Below the pieces are notes generated by a model that ran no database searches, was not told the DNA's origin, and saw only the letters and a program-made list of their open reading frames with translations. This document shows positions 14,227 through 18,669 of a DNA stretch of 18,669 nt, in pieces. The stretch comes from Pontimonas sp. (GTDB taxonomy: Bacteria; Actinomycetota; Actinomycetes; Actinomycetales; Microbacteriaceae). A program made the position numbers and the translations under genes. The stretch's first letter is position 1. Each line of letters begins with the position of its first letter. The DNA lies in NCBI GenBank assembly GCA_023263045.1, contig JALQXU010000007.1:1-18669 (forward strand), written 5' to 3'.

Positions 14227-14682
14227 TTACGTTATTCGGAGCACTCTAGCGCCAGATAGCTCCTGCAGTCGTTGAGGACTGATAGCGAACACGGCAGTGG
14301 CGCTGCCAGCAGCAGCCCACAGTTGCTCAAGCTCGAAGAAGTCCTCGTCCATCACGGTATCCAACGCGCGTGGATGCCCAAAGGGCGGTACTCCGCCGAT
14401 ACTGAACCCGGTGGCCTCCTTGACCGTGTCGGCATCAGCCATACGAAGGCTGACGCCCAATCGCAAGCCCAAAGCTTCTGAGTCGACACGGTTAGGCCCC
14501 GAAGCGAGGACTAGGAGTGGGGATTCATCGGCGAGAAATAGCAAAGACTTCACGATTGCTCCCACCGGAGCCCCCACCGCATCTGCAGCCTCCTGAGCGG
14601 TGTGAGTACTGGACTCATGCTCGATGATCGTGAGATCAAGCCCCTGGGCGCGCGCACGAAAGCGGTCAACGCCCTTAGCCAC
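14227..14682 (-). CDS. YbaK/ProX-type aminoacyl-tRNA deacylase
   Basis: 151-aa protein of the YbaK/EbsC family, which hydrolyses mischarged tRNA (for example Cys- or Ala-tRNA(Pro)). The signatures are STHTAQEAADAVG, the key Lys K45 in GAIVKSLLF, GPNRVD at 62-67 and GGVPPFGH at 96-103. The GTG at 14682 is preferred: it starts about 15 residues before the first conserved block as usual, GAGAG lies 7 nt upstream, and it overlaps the preceding gene by only 8 bp. In-frame starts at 14730 (ATG) or 14766 would overlap that gene by 56 or more bp. The exact tRNA specificity cannot be assigned. Confidence 0.85.
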   Translation of the reverse strand: MAKGVDRFRARAQGLDLTIIEHESSTHTAQEAADAVGAPVGAIVKSLLFLADESPLLVLASGPNRVDSEALGLRLGVSLRMADADTVKEATGFSIGGVPPFGHPRALDTVMDEDFFELEQLWAAAGSATAVFAISPQRLQELSGARVLRIT

Positions 14683-15310
14683 GGGTACGCTCTCGAGCTT
14701 CAGCAGGGTTCTGGTCAACAAACTCTTCATCCGCGAGTTCGTGCGACAAAACCTCCATCGGATCATCGAAGGCGACCAGCTCGAGCGAACCGGCTAGGTG
14801 AGAGAAGCTATGGACCGAGCAGTTAGTAATCGGCTCGACATACTCGCCCGGAGCAGCGTATTCGACGACAGAGCGAATCACAGCACCGTGCGCCACCGCG
14901 ACAATGTCAGCGTCGGGGTGTCGGACGGCGAGATCGTGGAGGGTTCGCACCACCCGCTTCGTTACCTCTGAACGCTCCTCACGACCAGGAATCTCCGTTC
15001 CCGCTGGATAACGCTGATCGAGTTCAGGACCGCTCGAGCCTTCCGCCTCGCCATAGTTGCGCTCGATTAGGTCTTCGACGACCAACGGAGCGGGCATACC
15101 GAGCTTGCGTGCCACAATCTGGGCGGTTTCGAGAGCCCGCGAGAGGGGACTCGACACAATCAAATCGAAACGGTGCTTGGAAAGGATGTCTCCCAAAGCT
15201 GCCGCCTGGGCCCGACCCGTATCGTTCAGAGGGATATCGCTGACTCCTTGAATCTTCCGCATGCGATTCCACTCGGTTTCACCGTGCCGAACGAGGAAAA
15301 AGCGAGTCAT
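14675..15310 (-). CDS. Histidine phosphatase family protein (phosphoglycerate mutase-like)
   Basis: 211-aa enzyme of histidine phosphatase branch 1. R8-H9-G10-E11 with TEWN, IQGVSDIPLNDTG, SSPLSRALETAQI, IERNYGEAEG and the second catalytic His H141 in VAVAHGAVI are all present. It is smaller than and different from cofactor-dependent glycolytic phosphoglycerate mutase (no long insertions), so a phosphatase role is more likely. Candidate activities in actinobacteria include glucosyl-3-phosphoglycerate or alpha-ribazole phosphatase; none is shown by the context. The C-terminal 25 residues are acidic and unconserved. The ATG at 15310 has GAGGA 5 nt upstream; the gene begins 27 nt after the sirtuin stop. 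Confidence 0.88.
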   Translation of the reverse strand: MTRFFLVRHGETEWNRMRKIQGVSDIPLNDTGRAQAAALGDILSKHRFDLIVSSPLSRALETAQIVARKLGMPAPLVVEDLIERNYGEAEGSSGPELDQRYPAGTEIPGREERSEVTKRVVRTLHDLAVRHPDADIVAVAHGAVIRSVVEYAAPGEYVEPITNCSVHSFSHLAGSLELVAFDDPMEVLSHELADEEFVDQNPAEARERTRG

Positions 15311-15337
15311 GAAGGTCCTCAGGAGATAAAGGTTTTC

Positions 15338-16186
15338 TTACAAGCCAAGACCCTCGACGATTGCGCCAAGGGTCTCAGACGTTCCACCTTCAATCCTAAC
15401 GGTTGCCATCCGGTCAGCCTTCGTAGGGCCTCGATTGATGATGACAATGGGAAGTTTTCTTTTGTGCGCCGCACTCACCAGCCGCATCCCTGTATTGACG
15501 ACGAGCGAGGAACCCGCAACAATCAGCGCCTCCGATCGAGCCACAATCCCCGCAGCCTGGTCATAGACCGAAGGGGGAACGAACTCCCCGAAGAAAATCA
15601 CCTCTGGCTTCAACACTCCCTCACACATGTCACAACGAGGAACGACAAACTCGTCAGTCACGGCTACGTCAACATCACCGTCAGGGCGAATGTGGCCATC
15701 TAAGTCAGTCTCACTCAGCCAGGGATTCAGGTGACTAATCGCATCTGCGATGGCACCCCGCGTAAAGGACTGACCGCAATGAACACAGCGCACCTTGTCC
15801 AGACGCCCGTGAAGGTCCACAACCCTGAGCGAGCCGGCCTTGTGATGGAGGGCATCGACGTTTTGAGTGACAACACCGGAAAAAGCAGCTGACGCCTCCG
15901 CGGCTGCGATGGCTTTGTGACCTTGATTGGGCGTCGCGCTGGCAAACTTGCCCCACCCCAAGTGGGAACCCAGCCAATAGCGTTGCCGGTGGCGATGCGA
16001 CTCCATAAAGCTCTGATAGGTCATGGGGTGAGCTCGAGGCGCTCCCTCGCCCCGATAATCGGGAATTCCAGAATCCGTAGAGATTCCCGCTCCGGTTAGG
16101 ACAGCAGCGCGCCGCCCTCGCAACGTGGCGACAGCTTGCTCTATCAGCTCCTCCGAGAGGGCGGGTGCAAGAGACACGGATGGCAC
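15338..16186 (-). CDS. NAD-dependent protein deacylase, Sir2 family (class II, SIRT4-like)
   Basis: 282-aa sirtuin. NAD-binding GAGISTDSGIPDYRG is at 32-46, TQNVDALHHKAGS and catalytic H126 (DLHG) follow, and the zinc site is C134-x2-C137 and C185-x2-C188. FGEFVP and GSSLVV complete the Rossmann core. The stretch RQRYWLGSHLGW...PNQGHKAI resembles SIRT4-type class II sirtuins rather than E. coli CobB (class III), which carries the Y/R desuccinylase pair. The GTG at 16186 is supported by AAGGGGGG 8 nt upstream. It is the first of five minus-strand genes and divergent from the RNA methyltransferase gene over 90 bp. A deacetylase, lipoamidase or ADP-ribosyltransferase activity is possible for this class. 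Confidence 0.93.
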   Translation of the reverse strand: MPSVSLAPALSEELIEQAVATLRGRRAAVLTGAGISTDSGIPDYRGEGAPRAHPMTYQSFMESHRHRQRYWLGSHLGWGKFASATPNQGHKAIAAAEASAAFSGVVTQNVDALHHKAGSLRVVDLHGRLDKVRCVHCGQSFTRGAIADAISHLNPWLSETDLDGHIRPDGDVDVAVTDEFVVPRCDMCEGVLKPEVIFFGEFVPPSVYDQAAGIVARSEALIVAGSSLVVNTGMRLVSAAHKRKLPIVIINRGPTKADRMATVRIEGGTSETLGAIVEGLGL

Positions 16187-16226
16187 CGAAATAGCCCCCC
16201 TTCTGGTCAGGTCGTACGCTGGACAC

Positions 16227-16248
16227 TAACCCGTCTTTTTTACGGTTA
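16227..16248. promoter_or_regulatory. Palindrome in the sirtuin/methyltransferase intergenic
   Basis: TAACCCGT (16227-16234) and ACGGTTA (16242-16248) pair over 7 bp with one bulged C around a T-rich loop. It sits near the middle of the 90-bp divergent gap that must hold both promoters. It could be an operator, or chance. TATGTT at 16247-16252 (plus) and TACGAC at 16216-16211 (minus) are possible -10 hexamers, but neither is convincing. Confidence 0.28.
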
Positions 16249-16276
16249 TGTTTCCACCCTCTGAGAGAAACCCCAC

Positions 16277-17092
16277 GTGCTGAGTATCCATTCCCTGAGT
16301 GACGCCTCAGACGAGAGGTTGTCGGATTACCGAGACCTCACCGATGTTGCTCTCAGGTCTCGGCGCGAACCCCAGGAGGGCATCTATATCGCTGAGTCTC
16401 TGAAAGTTCTGGAGCGAGCCCTTCTGGCTGGCCACTTTCCCCTCTCCGTCCTCACCAGTGACAAGTGGCTCGAAGGCGTCCAGGACGTGTGTGACCGTTT
16501 TCCCGATCTCTGTGCTGATATGCCTGTTTATCTTGCGTCGGAGTCCGTTCTGGAGAGCATCACGGGCTTCCACGTCCATCGGGGAACCCTGGCGAGTATT
16601 GCCAGGCCTGAGCTTCCTCCTGTCTCTGATCTTCTCCAGAGAGCTCGCCGCGTCGTAATCCTCGAAAATGTTGTCGACCACACCAACGTGGGGGCTATTT
16701 TCCGCTCGGTTGCCGGGATAGGAGCCGACGCCGTGATTGTGTCGGAGTCGTGCGCTGACCCGCTCTATCGACGAAGTGTTCGGGTATCGATGGGCACTGT
16801 GATGCAGGTTCCGTGGACTCGCGCAGGTTCCTGGTCCGAGCTGATCTCTGATGTGACATCCGCGGGTTTCGAGACTGTGGCTCTCGCCCTCACAGCTGAG
16901 GCAACTCCGTTGGACGTGTTTTCGGAAAACCCCCCAGAGCGACTCGCCTTGATCTTGGGAACTGAGGGCGATGGTCTCTCGCCCGAGGCCCTGGGTAGCG
17001 CCGACCATGTGGTGTCCATTCCCATGAAAGGTGCGGTGGATTCACTCAATGTCGCGGCGGCGAGTGCCGTCGCTCTGTGGGCTCTGCGCTAA
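16277..17092 (+). CDS. SpoU/TrmH family RNA methyltransferase
   Basis: 271-aa SPOUT-class enzyme that 2'-O-methylates tRNA or rRNA using S-adenosylmethionine. The N-terminal substrate-binding domain has EGIYIAESLKVLERAL. The knotted catalytic domain has motif 1 ENVVDHTNVGAIFRS (E130-S144, with N137 and R143), motif 2 LILGTEGDGLS (G228-E230) and motif 3 IPMKGAVDSLNVAAASAVALW. The combination with a long N-terminal domain resembles TsnR/RlmB-type rRNA enzymes more than tRNA Gm18 TrmH; the target cannot be fixed. The GTG at 16277 has GAGAG about 9 nt upstream. It is transcribed alone, and its TAA overlaps the dnaE2 TAG by 4 bp. Confidence 0.92.
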   Translation: MLSIHSLSDASDERLSDYRDLTDVALRSRREPQEGIYIAESLKVLERALLAGHFPLSVLTSDKWLEGVQDVCDRFPDLCADMPVYLASESVLESITGFHVHRGTLASIARPELPPVSDLLQRARRVVILENVVDHTNVGAIFRSVAGIGADAVIVSESCADPLYRRSVRVSMGTVMQVPWTRAGSWSELISDVTSAGFETVALALTAEATPLDVFSENPPERLALILGTEGDGLSPEALGSADHVVSIPMKGAVDSLNVAAASAVALWALR

Positions 17093-18669
17093 CGAAAGTT
17101 TCTGGCCGAGTCAGGCACCAAAACCTCGAGGCTTTCCACGCCATCAGCGACGATAGACACCACACCTTCAGGGCTTCTCTCCAACATGCCCCGCACAATC
17201 AGAGCAGAAGCGTCACGAAGCACGAGGCGATGACGCTTCCAGAAACCCACCCCGCAAATTACGTTGACGAGTCCGGTTTCGTCTTCGACATTGAGAAAGG
17301 TAACCCCTCGAGCTGTGGCGGGCCGTTGCCGGTGAGTGACGAGACCTCCCACCCAGACCCGTGATCCCACTTCACGAGTAGCCATATCGGCCACCGTGAA
17401 AACTCCCTGCGAACTCAGCCATGCGCGGAGATAACGAAGCGGATGATCCCCAGGAGATGTCCCGGTAAATACTCGATCGGAGATCATCACCTCGTGATTG
17501 CTCAGAGGAGGGAACAACGGTAATGGGGGAGGTGTGCTGGTGTGGGGGAGATGTTGGGGGTGTTCATTGGCCAAATATCCCGCAGACCACAGAGCCTCTC
17601 GCCGGTTCAGTTCCAGGTCTTCCAGAGCCCCCGAACTGGCGAGCGCTTCTATCTGACGGGAAGAAAGGCCCACTCTTCTGGCGAACTCCGTGGGATTGTG
17701 AAAAAGCCCCCTCGCGTGGCGCTCTCTCACAATCCGCTCGGCGGTATCGTCTCCGATGCCCTTGATGCTGGCCAATCCCAGCCGAGTAGCCAGTTGTCCG
17801 TCTCGACGGTGGGTGAGCGTGGGGTCTTCCTGATCCGGATCAAAAACAGGTGAGGGCGTGGGCTGTTCGTAGTGCCGACACTGATCTAGACCGGTAGGCG
17901 ATGCGCCCTGAGGAGAAACAGGCTCGACTGAAGCATAGACATCGGAATACTGCACCGATGGTTTCCTCACCTCCACTCCATGACGTTCCGCATCAGAGAC
18001 AAGAGAAGCTGGCGCGTAGAACCCCATCGGCCACGCTCTCAGCAGCCCCGCAAGAAATGAAGCGGGGTAGTGAAGCTTCAACCACGCGCTGGCATAGACC
18101 AGCAAAGCAAAGCTCAGCGAATGACTCTCGGCAAAGCCAAAACTGGCGAACGCCTGAATCATGGCGTAAATACGGTCAGAGGTGGCCTGATCGAGACCGT
18201 GTGAAGCCATACCCCGATAGAGGGTTTCGCGTAATGATTCAATGCGTTCCAACCCTCGCTTCGACCCCATAGCTCGGCGCAACAAATCGGCGTCTTCTCC
18301 GGTACATCCCCCCACCGTCATCGCGATTTGCATGAGTTGCTCCTGGAAAATGGGAACACCCAACGTGCGCTCCAGACAGCCCTCCAACAAGGGATGCGGG
18401 TATTGGACTGGCTCTTTCCCCGCTTTTCGCTTCACAAAAGGATGAACCGCTCCTCCCTGGATAGGGCCCGGTCGAACCATCGCAATCTGAATCGCGAGGT
18501 CATAGAACCTTCTGGGTTGCAGTCGCGGAAGTAGTGCCATTTGCGCCCTAGATTCCACCTGAAAAACACCAATGGAATCGGCTCGACAGAGCATGTCATA
18601 GACACCCTGTTCATCACGGGGCAGAGTGCTGAGTTCCCATTTCTCGCCCAAGCTCTGCTCAACAAGGTC
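17089..18669 (-). CDS. dnaE2: Error-prone DNA polymerase DnaE2 (ImuC), N-terminus outside the window
   Basis: C-terminal 526 residues of a C-family polymerase; the frame stays open through the right edge (DLVEQSLGEKW precedes the first in-frame start-like codon at 18651), so the gene is cut by the window, not truncated. GVFQVESRAQMALLPRLQPRRFYDL, RPGPIQGGAVHPFVKRK and FGFAESHSLSFALLVYASAWLK are DnaE2 rather than DnaE1 sequences. These are followed by an HhH element (GLASIKGIGDDTAERIV), a Pro-rich linker, and the OB fold (VWVGGLVTHRQRP, VTFLNVEDETGLVNVI), ending in DSARNFR as usual. The two N-terminal palm-domain catalytic aspartates lie outside the window. In actinobacteria it works with ImuA' and ImuB in SOS translesion synthesis; those genes are not visible here. 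Confidence 0.94.
   Translation of the reverse strand, partial: DLVEQSLGEKWELSTLPRDEQGVYDMLCRADSIGVFQVESRAQMALLPRLQPRRFYDLAIQIAMVRPGPIQGGAVHPFVKRKAGKEPVQYPHPLLEGCLERTLGVPIFQEQLMQIAMTVGGCTGEDADLLRRAMGSKRGLERIESLRETLYRGMASHGLDQATSDRIYAMIQAFASFGFAESHSLSFALLVYASAWLKLHYPASFLAGLLRAWPMGFYAPASLVSDAERHGVEVRKPSVQYSDVYASVEPVSPQGASPTGLDQCRHYEQPTPSPVFDPDQEDPTLTHRRDGQLATRLGLASIKGIGDDTAERIVRERHARGLFHNPTEFARRVGLSSRQIEALASSGALEDLELNRREALWSAGYLANEHPQHLPHTSTPPPLPLFPPLSNHEVMISDRVFTGTSPGDHPLRYLRAWLSSQGVFTVADMATREVGSRVWVGGLVTHRQRPATARGVTFLNVEDETGLVNVICGVGFWKRHRLVLRDASALIVRGMLERSPEGVVSIVADGVESLEVLVPDSARNFR

Noticed and set aside
14683..14766. Longer N-terminus for the YbaK-type gene (starts at 14730 or 14766)
   Set aside because: It would overlap the histidine phosphatase gene by 56-92 bp and add residues not seen in the family, while the GTG at 14682 has a suitable ribosome site.
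16235..16241. T-run with inverted repeat as an intrinsic terminator
   Set aside because: It lies between two divergent gene starts, so no transcript ends there, and the T-run is the loop rather than the tail.
16307..17008. 233-codon open frame antisense to the RNA methyltransferase gene
   Set aside because: No motif, and it is fully covered by a gene with clear SpoU motifs on the other strand.
1..18669. Mobile element, prophage, defence island, CRISPR or biosynthetic cluster
   Set aside because: I saw no transposase, integrase, phage, restriction, toxin or repeat-array signals. All genes look like vertically inherited core functions of even composition.

Overview
The window reads as ordinary chromosome of an actinobacterium, most likely Microbacteriaceae. 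The evidence is a SUF operon with a Rieske-type ferredoxin gene between sufD and sufC, DUF3099 next to SURF1, actinobacterial-type glgC, fabG, dnaE2 and treS sequences, frequent GTG starts, and sampled GC in the mid-to-high 50s percent. That GC is low for the family and gaps are minimal, which fits a compact-genome aquatic lineage (a Pontimonas-like organism is one guess, unverified). I see no tRNA, rRNA, CRISPR, insertion sequence, prophage or defence locus.

Layout: genes form alternating strand blocks. (1) Left edge to 838, minus: ctaA (heme A synthase), cut by the window edge. (2) 1015-6698, plus: sufB-sufD-Rieske-sufC-sufT, then an ABC-F ATPase. The cysteine desulfurase, SufU scaffold and SufR repressor genes often found in actinobacterial suf operons are not here. 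(3) 6695-7982, minus: DUF3099 membrane protein, a 73-aa Cys/His protein, SURF1. (4) 8030-8740, plus: fabG. (5) 8737-10625, minus: glgC-serB. (6) 10689-11788, plus: an orphan ABC ATPase and rpmE2 (L31 type B). (7) 11793-16186, minus: sirtuin, histidine phosphatase, YbaK-type deacylase, treS and a DEDDh exonuclease, closely packed. (8) 16277-17092, plus: a SpoU/TrmH RNA methyltransferase. (9) 17089 to the right edge, minus: dnaE2, C-terminal 526 residues. No stretch over 300 bases lacks a gene; the longest gap is the 176-base ctaA/sufB intergenic.

Functional themes: ctaA and SURF1 both serve maturation of the heme-copper oxidase and flank the Fe-S assembly operon, so the left third is a metallocofactor and respiration block. 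glgC and treS belong to storage glucan and trehalose metabolism but sit in different operons. The rest is housekeeping: fatty acid synthesis, serine synthesis, translation and RNA modification, and DNA repair.

Nothing here amounts to a demonstrably new system. The points most worth a second look are regulatory and architectural: an imperfect palindrome at the predicted suf transcription start, a shared promoter/start-codon motif (TA[C/A]GCTTGG) suggesting leaderless mRNAs for three genes (two of them forming an exact 11-bp inverted repeat between divergent genes), a hairpin in the rpmE2 leader, and three convergent gene pairs with interlocked stop codons.
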